Source: Paenibacillaceae bacterium
GTDB taxonomy: Bacteria > Bacillota > Clostridia > Lachnospirales > Lachnospiraceae
Direction: 5' to 3'
NCBI GenBank assembly: GCA_015057715.1
Contig: SVDS01000035.1
Coordinates: forward strand, 1-37,942
Length of the DNA: 37,942 nucleotides
The notes below the pieces were generated by a model. It made no database searches, had not been told where the DNA came from, and saw only the letters and a program-made list of their open reading frames with translations. This document shows, in pieces, positions 26,515-34,258 of this stretch. A program made the translations under genes and the position numbers. Numbering within the stretch: the stretch's first letter is position 1; the number at the start of each line of letters is the position of its first letter.

Positions 26515-26543
26515 AGTATAGCACATGGATGAAGCCCGTACAA
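26515..26543 (-). promoter_or_regulatory. Sigma-A promoter of the oxidoreductase-MATE operon
   Basis: On the minus strand TTGTAC (26538-26543), 17-nt spacer and TATACT (26515-26520), with a TGC extension before the -10. It begins three bases after the LysR gene's stop codon. Confidence 0.7.
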
Positions 26544-26545
26544 CA

Positions 26546-27433
26546 TCAATGCTCCTCCATCTCTAAAACCAGTTCCATAAACGCCTTCATCTCCCTGCTG
26601 AGCCATTTATCCTTGTGATAAACAATCTGTCTCCAGGTTCTTAAATAAAATTCTTTCATGGAAAGAGCCGTTAAATTTCCCTGTTCCATATCTTCCCTGA
26701 TTGTAAACTCCGGGAGAAATGAGATTCCTTCATTCTGTTTCAACAATTTAATGATAAATTCCGTATTCCCTATTTCCAGGTACGGGTGAAGTTTCTTATC
26801 ATCCGATGCCAGATACTGTTCCAGGATAAACCGGTAGCTGGCATCCTTTTCTGTTAAGATTAAGGGCTGAGTGATTATCTGGTCAATGGTAAGTCCGGTT
26901 TCCTTTGCAAAGATATGATCCTTTGATGCGGCAAATATGATTTCTTCCGGCTTCTCCAGTATTTTAACCCATTTGGCATCATACATTCTGCGGTCCAGAA
27001 AATAAACCATATCTACCTGATTGCTGTTCATCATATTTAAAAGAATCTCCGGAGAATCAATCACTATATTAATGTTTACTTTAGGGTAGCGATGATGATA
27101 CTCCCTGATTAACGGAGGCAATAAAGTAGAACAGATGGATTCAATGGTACCGATCACAAGTGTTCCAGTCAGCTCCGAAGACTGGCCAAGGGCATTACGG
27201 GCATAAGCCACATTCCTCATAATTTCAGATGCGTACTGGTAAAAGAGCTCTCCTTCATGGGTTAAAGTAGTCTGCTTCCCAATCCGGTCAAACAAATGAA
27301 CGTTTAATTCTTTTTCCAGCTGTTTAATCTGAACCGTCACTGCTGCCTGGGAGTATTTAAGCTTTTCCGCAGCCCTGCAAAAACTCTTTAAATCAGCAAC
27401 TTCTAAAAATGTTCGTATCTCACGAAGTTCCAT
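26546..27433 (-). CDS. LysR-family transcriptional regulator
   Basis: The protein has 295 residues. The N-terminal winged helix-turn-helix (about 1-60: MELREIRTFLEVADLKSFCRAAEKL, YSQAAVTVQIKQLEKELNVHLFDR) is classic LysR. Residues ~90-290 form the periplasmic-binding-protein-like effector domain. AAAGGA precedes ATG 27433. The gene is divergent from the cysteine desulfidase/symporter operon with about 150 bp between starts, the standard LysR arrangement, so it probably controls that operon in response to its substrate. The intergenic DNA is very AT-rich and no single T-N11-A site stands out. Autoregulation is likely but not shown. The effector could be cysteine or a related amino acid (inference). 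Confidence 0.93.
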   Translation of the reverse strand: MELREIRTFLEVADLKSFCRAAEKLKYSQAAVTVQIKQLEKELNVHLFDRIGKQTTLTHEGELFYQYASEIMRNVAYARNALGQSSELTGTLVIGTIESICSTLLPPLIREYHHRYPKVNINIVIDSPEILLNMMNSNQVDMVYFLDRRMYDAKWVKILEKPEEIIFAASKDHIFAKETGLTIDQIITQPLILTEKDASYRFILEQYLASDDKKLHPYLEIGNTEFIIKLLKQNEGISFLPEFTIREDMEQGNLTALSMKEFYLRTWRQIVYHKDKWLSREMKAFMELVLEMEEH

Positions 27434-27486
27434 AACAATCCTTTCTCAATTTAAAAATATTAAACGTTATCATAAAAACATTAAAT

Positions 27487-27515
27487 TTTACATTCATTTA
27501 TATTTATGGTACATT
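27487..27515 (+). promoter_or_regulatory. Promoter of the cysteine desulfidase-symporter operon
   Basis: TTTACA (27487-27492), 17-nt spacer, TACATT (27510-27515), with an extended TGG before the -10. Start predicted near 27522, giving a ~60-nt leader to ATG 27585. Confidence 0.6.
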
Positions 27516-27584
27516 AAAGTCACTCAGAAATCAACTCAAAGGATGAGTATCTTCAGGAAACGATTAGAAAGGACTTTAAAAAGT

Positions 27585-28859
27585 ATGGAAAAGGCAGAAT
27601 GTAAATACCGCGCCTACGTGCAGATTCTAAAGGAAGAGCTGGTTCCGGCTATGGGCTGTACGGAACCCATTGCTCTGGCTTATGCCGCTGCTGTGGCTAA
27701 AAAGACTCTGGGAGCCATTCCGGACAAGGTGGTAGTTGGTGCCAGCGGGAGCATTATTAAAAATGTAAAATCCGTCATTGTTCCCAACACCGGCCATCTG
27801 AAAGGAATACCGGCAGCTGTAGCAGCAGGAATTGTGGCAGGAGATCCGGAAAAGGAGCTGGAAGTTATTTCCAGTGTCACACCAGACCAGATCACCGGAA
27901 TGAAGCAATTTATGGAGGAAACTGAAATAGGGGTTGTACATATTGATAATGGAATCACGTTTGATATCCTGATCACTCTGTACAAAGGATCCTCCACATG
28001 CACGGTGCGGATAGCCAATTTCCATACCAACATTGTACTAATCGAAAAAGACGGAACGGTCTTAAAACAGCTGGATGCCGGCAAAGAAGAAGAGGCACTG
28101 ACTGACCGCAGCATACTCAGCATGGAAGATATCTGGGATTTTATCAATACCGTTGACATTGCTGATATCAAGGAAACACTGGACCGTCAGATCAGGTACA
28201 ACTGGGCCATTGCAGAGGAAGGCCTGATCAATGACTACGGCGCCAATATTGGCAAAGTACTGTTAAAGAGTGCAGGCAGCGACATTTCCCTGAAAGCAAA
28301 GGCCATGGCTGCCGCCGGTTCCGACGCCCGTATGAATGGCTGCGAACTTCCGGTCATCATTAACTCCGGCAGTGGCAATCAGGGAATTACGGTTTCTGTT
28401 CCTGTCATTGTTTATGCCAGGGAATTAGGCGTAAGCGAGGAAACCATGTACCGGGCACTTGCTTTATCCAACTTAACTTCCATCCATCAAAAGACTCCCA
28501 TCGGAAGATTATCCGCTTATTGCGGAGCGGTAAATGCCGGGGCTGGAGCCGGAGCCGGAATCGCTTATTTATGTGGAGGCGGCTACGAGGAAATCATACA
28601 TACCGTTGTCAATGCGCTGGCCATTGTATCTGGTATCGTATGTGATGGGGCAAAGGCTTCCTGTGCGGCAAAGATAGCCTCTTCCATTGAAGCGGGAATC
28701 TTTGGATACAGCATGTACAGTCAGGGACAGCAGTTTCTCGATGGGGACGGCATTGTCACAAAAGGCGTAGAGGCTACGCTGAAAAACGTTGGCAGATTGG
28801 GGAAAAAAGGAATGAAGGAGACCAACGAGGAAATCATTAAAATCATGATAGGAGAATAG
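27585..28859 (+). CDS. L-cysteine desulfidase / UPF0597 (CyuA-type) family protein
   Basis: The protein has 424 residues from ATG 27585; an in-frame ATG at 27543 would add 14 basic residues absent from the family and has a poorly spaced ribosome site. The family is related to the Fe-S L-serine dehydratase alpha chain and uses a [4Fe-4S] cluster to break L-cysteine into pyruvate, ammonia and sulfide. Conserved blocks are VPAMGCTEPIALAYAAA (cluster Cys), NGCELPVIINSGSGNQG, and SGIVCDGAKASCAAKI with two further Cys. The length agrees with E. coli CyuA. It is followed after 2 nt by a DAACS symporter and faces a LysR regulator. Serine or another hydroxyl/thiol amino acid remains possible as substrate. 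Confidence 0.88.
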   Translation: MEKAECKYRAYVQILKEELVPAMGCTEPIALAYAAAVAKKTLGAIPDKVVVGASGSIIKNVKSVIVPNTGHLKGIPAAVAAGIVAGDPEKELEVISSVTPDQITGMKQFMEETEIGVVHIDNGITFDILITLYKGSSTCTVRIANFHTNIVLIEKDGTVLKQLDAGKEEEALTDRSILSMEDIWDFINTVDIADIKETLDRQIRYNWAIAEEGLINDYGANIGKVLLKSAGSDISLKAKAMAAAGSDARMNGCELPVIINSGSGNQGITVSVPVIVYARELGVSEETMYRALALSNLTSIHQKTPIGRLSAYCGAVNAGAGAGAGIAYLCGGGYEEIIHTVVNALAIVSGIVCDGAKASCAAKIASSIEAGIFGYSMYSQGQQFLDGDGIVTKGVEATLKNVGRLGKKGMKETNEEIIKIMIGE

Positions 28860-28861
28860 GT

Positions 28862-30058
28862 ATGAAAAAATTAGTAAGTAGTTTACCTTTTAAATTACTA
28901 CTGGGGGTCATTGGGGGAATCTTAATTGGACAGCTGGCTGGAGAACAATTGATGAATGTTGTAGTGACAGCCAAATACATATTGAACCAGATCATTGTAT
29001 TCTGTGTTCCGCTGATCATCATCGGCTTTATCGCCCCATCTATCACAAGATTAGGCAATAATGCTTCTAAAATGCTGGGGATCGCAGTTTCTGCAGCTTA
29101 TATTTCTTCCATAGGAGCAGCTCTGTTTTCCATGACTGCCGGATACATTATGATTCCACATTTGTCCATCTCACCAAGTACAGATGGATTAAAGGAGCTT
29201 CCCGGAATCGTATTCCAGCTGGATATCCCTCAGATTATGCCAGTCATGAGTGCTCTGGTATTTTCACTTTTACTGGGCCTTGCCGCTACCTGGACAAAAG
29301 CCACAGCCATTACCCAGATATTAGAGGAATTTCAGGAGATTGTCCTGTCCATTGTAACAAAAGTTGTCATACCCATTCTTCCTGTTTTCATTGCATTTAC
29401 ATTCTGCGCTCTGTCCTATGAAGGAACCATTACAAAACAGCTGCCCGTATTTCTTCAGGTAGTAATAATTGTTATGGTTGGACACTATATCTGGCTGGCA
29501 GTTCTGTATCTGATTGGCGGTGCCTATTCCAGAAAGAACCCCTTTGATGTTCTGCGTAATTACGGTCCTGCCTACATCACTGCCGTAGGAACCATGTCTT
29601 CGGCTGCCACTCTTGCAGTGGCTTTAAAATGTGCTAAAAAGTCACAGCCCACGTTAAGAGAAGATATGGTGGACTTTGGTATCCCGCTTTTTGCAAACAT
29701 CCACTTATGTGGATCTGTACTCACCGAGGTTTTCTTTGTCATGACTGTATCAAAGATCCTTTACGGCTCTGTTCCCTCTCTTGGCTCTATGCTTTTATTC
29801 TGCGCTCTGTTGGGAGTATTTGCAATCGGAGCTCCAGGTGTTCCCGGAGGAACGGTTATGGCATCTCTAGGTCTGATCACCGGAGTTTTAGGTTTTGATG
29901 AGATGGGCACTGCACTTATGCTCACCATCTTTGCACTCCAGGACAGCTTTGGAACTGCATGCAATGTGACGGGAGACGGAGCTCTCACCATGATCCTCAC
30001 CGGCTTTGCAGAAAAACATGGAATTAAAAACCAGAAAATAGAATCTGGTTTGTCATAA
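28862..30058 (+). CDS. Dicarboxylate/amino acid:cation symporter (DAACS, SLC1-like)
   Basis: The protein has 398 residues. AGGAGA six bases before ATG 28862 lies in the end of the desulfidase gene; the two genes are separated by two bases. About eight membrane segments plus re-entrant loops are expected. Landmarks are LLGVIGGILIGQLAG at the start, the serine-rich re-entrant hairpin TAVGTMSSAATLAVA, and the C-terminal GAPGVPGGTVMASLG and ALQDSFGTACNVTGDGA motifs that bind substrate and Na+. Related proteins import glutamate, serine/threonine or cystine with Na+ or H+. The coupling to a cysteine desulfidase suggests cysteine, cystine or serine (inference). A strong terminator follows. Confidence 0.9.
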   Translation: MKKLVSSLPFKLLLGVIGGILIGQLAGEQLMNVVVTAKYILNQIIVFCVPLIIIGFIAPSITRLGNNASKMLGIAVSAAYISSIGAALFSMTAGYIMIPHLSISPSTDGLKELPGIVFQLDIPQIMPVMSALVFSLLLGLAATWTKATAITQILEEFQEIVLSIVTKVVIPILPVFIAFTFCALSYEGTITKQLPVFLQVVIIVMVGHYIWLAVLYLIGGAYSRKNPFDVLRNYGPAYITAVGTMSSAATLAVALKCAKKSQPTLREDMVDFGIPLFANIHLCGSVLTEVFFVMTVSKILYGSVPSLGSMLLFCALLGVFAIGAPGVPGGTVMASLGLITGVLGFDEMGTALMLTIFALQDSFGTACNVTGDGALTMILTGFAEKHGIKNQKIESGLS

Positions 30059-30066
30059 GATAAAAT

Positions 30067-30108
30067 GCGGGTCCTGGCAAAGAATTATATTTCTCTGCCA
30101 GGACCCGC
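30067..30108. terminator. Bidirectional terminator between the symporter and uxuB genes
   Basis: Perfect 13-bp arms, GCGGGTCCTGGCA (30067-30079) and TGCCAGGACCCGC (30096-30108), with a 16-nt loop. T-rich flanks on both sides (TCTGTTTG and, on the minus strand, ATTTTATC). It serves the convergent plus and minus operons. Confidence 0.85.
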
Positions 30109-30123
30109 TCTGTTTGTATCTTA

Positions 30124-31734
30124 TTAATTCAGCTCACGCTTCAGTGTTTCTCTTACAGCTCCTGCTCCCGTAATCTGGGCACAGAACATCTCTTCAATCT
30201 TTTCTCCAATGCCTGCCTTGTAAAGGTCAATTCCAAAAATATGCTCATTAGAGAGAATTTCCTTCAGCTGCCCATGATACGTCTCCGGCTTGCCAAACTC
30301 AATTCCTTTGAGCTTTTCTGTCAGTTCAGGAATCATAGGATCAGAGGAAAGTTCAAATGCCTTACCCTCATCATCCACTGCCAGAAGATAGCGGCACCAG
30401 CCTGCAATTGCCAGCGGAATGGCTTTTAATTTTTTTGCATCTCCGTATTTTTCCACATATGCCTTAATGGTCTCACCATAACGGATTCCCACTTTCTGAG
30501 ATGTATCCGTAGCGATTCGCTGAGGTGTATCAGGCATAAATGGATTGGGGATTCTGACACGGATCACTTCGTCTACGAATTCCAATGGAGACAGAATTCC
30601 GGGGTCAGTCACTACCGGCATTCCTTCTACCGGACCGATCTCATGAACCAGACGGTTAAGCTCTACATCCTTCATCTCATCTGCAATCAGGTCATATCCA
30701 AGAACACAGCCATAAACAGCCAGCGCTGTGTGCAGCGGATTTAAGCAGGTGGTAACTTTCATACGCTCTACTTTATTGACTGTATCCCGGTCTGTCATAT
30801 AGACTCCGGCTTTCTCAAGCGCCGGTCTTCCGTTAGGGAATTTGTCTTCAATTACCAGGTACTGGGGTCCTTCTGCATTGACAAATGGTGCAATGTAGGT
30901 TTTTTTGGAAGTGATCACCGGAGCCATATCCTCAACTCCTGCTTTTTCCAGTTCGCTGCATACAGAATCAGCAGGACGTGGTGTGATCTTGTCAATCATG
31001 GACCAGGGGAAGGAAACAACAGATTCATCTTCCAGATAATTAACAAATGCTTTCTCTGCAAATCCCCTGCTCTCCCACTCTTTTGCAACTGTCACGATGG
31101 ACTGTTTCAGCTTTTCACCATTATGGGAGCAGTTATCCATAGAAACCACTGCCAGAGGCGCTTTATTTGCCTTAAACCGTTCAAGGAGAAGTGCACATAC
31201 CACAGCCATGGCAGAAACTGCTTTCTCAGGACCATTTTCCAGATCTGCTAAGATAAATGGAAAATAATTTCCTTCGGTTCCTTTCAGTGCATAGCCTTTT
31301 TCTGTAATGGTGAAAGAAGCCATCTGAAGCTCCGGATTTACGAAGATCTCTTTCAGACGATTCCACTCAGCTGCAACACCAGACTGGGCTCTGACCGCTT
31401 CTGTCAGGGAGCCGATCACCTTTTTTCCAGTAGAACCATCTGCGTTTAAGGTTACTGCAAGAACCAGATTGTCATATGGATCATAGATCTTATCAATTAC
31501 ATCAAAGTCAAAGGTCTCCACACAGGTGATTCCCTTAGTGCTCTCGCCCTGTGCAATTAAGGTATCTGCAATTCCACCGATAAAGATACGGAAGATATTA
31601 CCTGCTCCAAAATGCACCCAGACCGGTGACTCTTTTGTTTCTCTGACTACTGTCTCAATGTCATAAAGCGGAAGGCTGATTCCAGCTGCCTCCCAGGCTT
31701 CTTTATTCTTTAAACCTTCTAATGTCAGCTTCAT
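30124..31734 (-). CDS. uxuB: Fructuronate reductase (mannitol dehydrogenase family)
   Basis: The protein has 536 residues, the usual length. It interconverts D-fructuronate and D-mannonate with NAD(H) in glucuronate breakdown. The Rossmann domain begins near VWVHFGAGNIFRIFIGGIAD; SMDNCSHNG is a family block; the catalytic Lys/Asn/His set is visible in MKVTTCLNPLHTALAVYG. The C-terminal domain ends EMFCAQITGAGAVRETL. AAGGAGG precedes ATG 31734, and the gene follows uxuA after 15 nt. Other mannitol-dehydrogenase-family activities (mannonate, tagaturonate) are possible from sequence alone, but the adjacent uxuA supports UxuB. Confidence 0.9.
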   Translation of the reverse strand: MKLTLEGLKNKEAWEAAGISLPLYDIETVVRETKESPVWVHFGAGNIFRIFIGGIADTLIAQGESTKGITCVETFDFDVIDKIYDPYDNLVLAVTLNADGSTGKKVIGSLTEAVRAQSGVAAEWNRLKEIFVNPELQMASFTITEKGYALKGTEGNYFPFILADLENGPEKAVSAMAVVCALLLERFKANKAPLAVVSMDNCSHNGEKLKQSIVTVAKEWESRGFAEKAFVNYLEDESVVSFPWSMIDKITPRPADSVCSELEKAGVEDMAPVITSKKTYIAPFVNAEGPQYLVIEDKFPNGRPALEKAGVYMTDRDTVNKVERMKVTTCLNPLHTALAVYGCVLGYDLIADEMKDVELNRLVHEIGPVEGMPVVTDPGILSPLEFVDEVIRVRIPNPFMPDTPQRIATDTSQKVGIRYGETIKAYVEKYGDAKKLKAIPLAIAGWCRYLLAVDDEGKAFELSSDPMIPELTEKLKGIEFGKPETYHGQLKEILSNEHIFGIDLYKAGIGEKIEEMFCAQITGAGAVRETLKRELN

Positions 31735-31749
31735 ACCGGCACTGCCTCC

Positions 31750-32823
31750 TTAGTTTTTCCCAGATTCCTTATCAATGGCTTCCCATAATCCCTGAAGATA
31801 TACTGCACCCAGCGCTCTGTCATAAAGACCATATCCAGGCATAGCAACCTCATCCCAGATCATTCTTCCATGATCTGGACGGATTACGCCGTCAAATCCT
31901 GTTTCATACAGTGTTTTCATAATCGCATGCATGTCCATGGATCCGTCAGAAGAAAGATGAGCTGCTTCTTCGAAATCTCTGTCGCTGTTATATTTTAAGT
32001 TTCTTACATGTGCAAATGGAATTCTTCCTTTTGCAGATCTGATAATATCACAGATATCGTTAGCAGGATTGGAGCCAAGTGATCCTGTACATAAGGTAAT
32101 ACCGTTGTATGGCTTGTCAACTGCCTTTAACAGTTTTACAATTCTTTCTTTGTCGCGTACGATTCTTGGAAGACCAAAGATCGGCCATGCCGGATCGTCG
32201 GGATGAATACCCATTTTGATATCATATTTTTCGCAAACTTCCCCAATTGACTCCAGGAAATAAACAAGATTATTAAACAGTTTCTCATCATCAATGTCTT
32301 TGTATGCTTCAAATAAAGCTTCCAGACGGGACAGACGCTCTGGCTCCCAGCCTGGCATTACAAAGCCGTTGGACATCTTTTCTACAGAATCCTTCATATG
32401 TGCTGGGTCGATTTCATCTACTACATCCTGGTTATAAGCAAGTACGGTTGATCCATCCGGACGTACTCTTGCGAGATCGGAACGTGTCCAGTCAAATACA
32501 GGCATAAAATTGTAGCAAACCATATGAATTCCGGCTTTTCCAAGATTTTCAAGAGTTTCGATATAATTAGCAATATGCTGTTCCCGTTTTTCCGTACCAA
32601 TCTTAATATCATCAGAGATATTAACAGATTCAATTCCTGCAATGGTAAGGCCTTCTTCTTCAACTACTCTTTTCAGTTCAGCAATCTCTGCTTCTGTCCA
32701 GACTTCTCCTGCCTGCTTTCCCATCAGAGTTGTGATTACACTTTTCACTCCAGGTATCTGTTTGATTTGTTTCAGGGACACACTGTCATATCCTGGTCCA
32801 TACCAGCGTAAAGTCATTTCCAT
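31750..32823 (-). CDS. uxuA: Mannonate dehydratase
   Basis: The protein has 357 residues from ATG 32823, with AGGAGG nine bases upstream; the frame extends to 32847 without a ribosome site. It dehydrates D-mannonate to 2-keto-3-deoxygluconate, feeding the KDG/KDPG route. The TIM-barrel, metal-dependent UxuA family is recognised by MTLRWYGPGYDSVSL, VCYNFMPVFDWTRS, MGIHPDDPAWPIFGLPRIV, TLCTGSLGSNPAND, FAHVRNLKY and VIRPDHGRMIWDE; the Cys and His of the CTGS and DHGR blocks are conserved. First gene of the uxuAB operon, divergent from a GntR-family regulator with operator-like palindromes between. uxaC and KDG kinase/aldolase genes are not in the window. Confidence 0.95.
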   Translation of the reverse strand: MEMTLRWYGPGYDSVSLKQIKQIPGVKSVITTLMGKQAGEVWTEAEIAELKRVVEEEGLTIAGIESVNISDDIKIGTEKREQHIANYIETLENLGKAGIHMVCYNFMPVFDWTRSDLARVRPDGSTVLAYNQDVVDEIDPAHMKDSVEKMSNGFVMPGWEPERLSRLEALFEAYKDIDDEKLFNNLVYFLESIGEVCEKYDIKMGIHPDDPAWPIFGLPRIVRDKERIVKLLKAVDKPYNGITLCTGSLGSNPANDICDIIRSAKGRIPFAHVRNLKYNSDRDFEEAAHLSSDGSMDMHAIMKTLYETGFDGVIRPDHGRMIWDEVAMPGYGLYDRALGAVYLQGLWEAIDKESGKN

Positions 32824-32971
32824 CGTTTTGTTCCTCCTGTTTTGCAATCAGTTATCGTTTTATTATCATGAGGCCGGCACATAATAAGTCCTGTCCTATT
32901 ATATGCTAGTATTGCCCAGCCAACCAAACATGTATGAATTTCTCTTTTACATGTCTTTCTATCTTGTATGG

Positions 32972-32981
32972 TAGTATATTA
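32972..32981. promoter_or_regulatory. Near-palindromic GntR-type half-operator on the uxuA side
   Basis: TAGTATATTA differs by one base from the TAGTATACTA palindrome at 33167. It lies next to a CTTGTAT half-site (32963-32969), upstream of the presumed uxuA promoter. Confidence 0.35.
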
Positions 32982-33069
32982 CGAGGAAATATTCAATATG
33001 TAATTTTGTATATTTTTTATCTCATTTTTTGTGCATAATGACGTATTTTCACTTTTATCCCTTATATCA

Positions 33070-33098
33070 TTGACATTTGCCTGCTTTCAAAGCATGAT
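33070..33098 (+). promoter_or_regulatory. Promoter of the GntR-family regulator gene
   Basis: Consensus TTGACA (33070-33075), 17-nt spacer, CATGAT (33093-33098, four of six). The palindrome at 33099 begins directly after the -10, so the start site falls inside it. Confidence 0.5.
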
Positions 33099-33112
33099 AC
33101 TTGTATACAAGT
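33099..33112. promoter_or_regulatory. GntR-type operator palindrome
   Basis: Perfect 14-bp palindrome ACTTGTATACAAGT, extended on the left by AT and on the right by TAT. It matches the operator known for B. subtilis GntR, a FadR-subfamily protein, nearly exactly. Its place at the predicted start site suggests autorepression. Confidence 0.7.
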
Positions 33113-33166
33113 TATTGCCTATTTTCAGGGGTTATAAATAAAACAATAGATAAACTTGCTGTTCAG

Positions 33167-33176
33167 TAGTATACTA
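33167..33176. promoter_or_regulatory. Second palindrome in the regulator leader
   Basis: TAGTATACTA, a perfect 10-bp palindrome of the TNGT-AT-ACNA pattern shared with the core at 33101-33110. It lies about 50 bp before the regulator ATG. Confidence 0.45.
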
Positions 33177-33226
33177 ACCGTATGTTCCTGCCTGCAGGAT
33201 TTATATTTTGATAAGAGAGGTTTTTT

Positions 33227-33904
33227 ATGAAATTGTTCGATCGGTCTCCCGGAGAGAATGCCAGAAATTTTGCCATACGTGTTCTTCTCTATAATATTAT
33301 TAACTTAGAGCTTGCTCCAGGAAGTGCAGTAAGTGAAAACGAGCTTTCTTCCACTTTGAATCTTTCAAGAACACCAGTCAGAGAAGCGCTGATTGAACTT
33401 AGCAAATCCAGCCTTGTTGAAATACTGCCCCAGCGGGGAAGTTATATTTCAAAAATAGATTATGAACGAATTGAAGAAGCCCGCTTTATGCGGCTTGTTT
33501 TAGAGAACGCTGTGGTAAAGCTTGCCTGCGAAAGTCCTGAACCGGTGAATTTAAAGAAACTGAAGGATAATATCAGTGAGCAGAAGTTCTGTCTGGAACA
33601 GGAAGACACCGCCAGATTTTTTCCACTGGATAATGAATTTCACATGCTCTTGTTCCAGTCCGTGAATAAAGCCAGAACCTTTGAGGTCATCCAGTCCCAG
33701 ATGGTACATTTTGACCGGATCAGAACCCTTTCCTTAAAGTCCAGTAAACCCACCAAGATCGTGGAGGATCACGAGAATATAATATATGCCATCGAGCGCA
33801 GGGATACAGAGCTGGCTGAAATTTTGATGACCAGGCATATCAACAGACACCAGATGGAAAAATCAGAACTTGTGGCAGCATTTCCCGACTATTTTATTCA
33901 TTAA
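33227..33904 (+). CDS. GntR/FadR-family regulator of hexuronate genes (UxuR/ExuR-like)
   Basis: The protein has 225 residues; AGAGAGG precedes ATG 33227. The N-terminal winged helix has LLYNIINLELAPGSAVSENELSSTLNLSRTPVREALIEL split over residues 19-57, with the FadR-subfamily PVREAL motif and QRGSYISKID. The FCD ligand domain (about 80-215) carries the metal/carboxylate-binding histidines, with DNEFHMLLF and a late DHENIIYAIERRD and RHINRH. It is divergent from uxuA-uxuB, and palindromes of GntR type lie between, so a role as hexuronate-responsive repressor of uxuAB and itself is well supported by context but not proven. A 12-bp-stem terminator follows immediately. Confidence 0.9.
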   Translation: MKLFDRSPGENARNFAIRVLLYNIINLELAPGSAVSENELSSTLNLSRTPVREALIELSKSSLVEILPQRGSYISKIDYERIEEARFMRLVLENAVVKLACESPEPVNLKKLKDNISEQKFCLEQEDTARFFPLDNEFHMLLFQSVNKARTFEVIQSQMVHFDRIRTLSLKSSKPTKIVEDHENIIYAIERRDTELAEILMTRHINRHQMEKSELVAAFPDYFIH

Positions 33905-33906
33905 GA

Positions 33907-33949
33907 AAAAATCCCTCTCAGACAACGACTATGTCCAAGAGGGATTTTT
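33907..33949 (+). terminator. Rho-independent terminator after the GntR-family gene
   Basis: Perfect 12-bp arms, AAAAATCCCTCT (33907-33918) and AGAGGGATTTTT (33938-33949), starting three bases after the stop. The A/T ends make it usable from both sides. Confidence 0.9.
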
Positions 33950-33968
33950 CAGATATTTTGTTTTTTTA

Positions 33969-33998
33969 TTGGTATATTTATAAGATGATACATATAAT
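33969..33998 (+). promoter_or_regulatory. Promoter of the small holin-like toxin gene
   Basis: TTGGTA (33969-33974), 18-nt spacer, perfect TATAAT (33993-33998). Predicted mRNA from about 34005 to the terminator near 34215, roughly 210 nt, a usual size for this toxin class. Confidence 0.6.
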
Positions 33999-34045
33999 TA
34001 TACTGGCAGGTACAAACTGCTGGCAATCGTGTATAGGGTGGTAGG

Positions 34046-34069
34046 CCTCGATTCTACATAGAATGGAGG
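34046..34069 (+). promoter_or_regulatory. Hairpin that sequesters the toxin Shine-Dalgarno
   Basis: On the mRNA, CCTC (34046-34049) pairs with GAGG (34066-34069) and ATTCT (34051-34055) with AGAAT (34060-34064). One G-G mismatch and an ACAT loop complete it. The GGAGG ribosome site is entirely in the 3' arm, which would block translation as in known type I toxin mRNAs. Confidence 0.75.
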
Positions 34070-34077
34070 TGTTGCTC

Positions 34078-34164
34078 ATGAAGAATTATGACTTTAAGGA
34101 CCTAATGTCTTTTGGTATGTTCCTTCTGGCACTGCTGACATTCGTCTTTATGACGTGTCATTAA
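34078..34164 (+). CDS. Putative holin-like type I toxin peptide
   Basis: The peptide has 28 residues, MKNYDFKDLMSFGMFLLALL plus TFVFMTCH. A GGAGGTG ribosome site sits six bases before ATG 34078; a preceding in-frame ATG at 34063 (MEVLL-) lacks one and overlaps the site itself. The short polar head followed by one hydrophobic helix, and the leading MEVLL pattern, match the 'putative holin-like toxin' family (PF16935; TxpA/BsrG-like type I toxins), which insert into the membrane. It has its own promoter, a hairpin masking its ribosome site, a strong terminator and an opposed minus-strand promoter just downstream. The gene lies in an otherwise empty 430-bp gap. Toxicity is inferred, not shown. 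Confidence 0.8.
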   Translation: MKNYDFKDLMSFGMFLLALLTFVFMTCH

Positions 34165-34166
34165 CC

Positions 34167-34215
34167 GCAAAAAGCCTTCCCTGTACTTTGGCCGGTCGGG
34201 AAGGTTTTTGCTTTT
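34167..34215 (+). terminator. Terminator of the toxin mRNA
   Basis: GCAAAAA-G-CCTTCCC (34167-34181, one bulged G) pairs with GGGAAGGTTTTTGC (34198-34211), followed by TTTT. It begins two bases after the toxin stop codon. Confidence 0.88.
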
Positions 34216-34252
34216 CAACTTAGCCAACCACCCCGTGGCGATTGCCTTTCTT
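34167..34252 (-). ncRNA. Candidate antitoxin antisense RNA to the toxin mRNA 3' end
   Basis: A minus-strand promoter at 34259-34286 would start an RNA near 34252 that runs leftward over the toxin terminator. Its end is uncertain: the hairpin at 34167-34211 may stop it, or it may read through toward 33950. Overlap at the 3' ends is the arrangement known for TxpA/RatA and BsrG/SR4. Inferred from promoter position only. Confidence 0.45.
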
Positions 34253-34258
34253 TATTAT

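Larger units (their letters stand above)
32848..33226. promoter_or_regulatory. Divergent uxuA / GntR-regulator control region
   Basis: No gene was found in these 379 bp. They hold a plus promoter for the regulator with an adjoining palindrome, further GntR-type palindromes at 32972 and 33167, and a minus-strand TATAAT (32898-32903) with a weak TTGGTT 18 nt upstream (32922-32927) that may serve uxuA. Two-way control from the middle is likely. Confidence 0.6.

Noticed and set aside
34063-34077. Upstream ATG giving an MEVLL start for the toxin peptide
   Set aside because: No Shine-Dalgarno before it, and it overlaps the ribosome site that serves ATG 34078.
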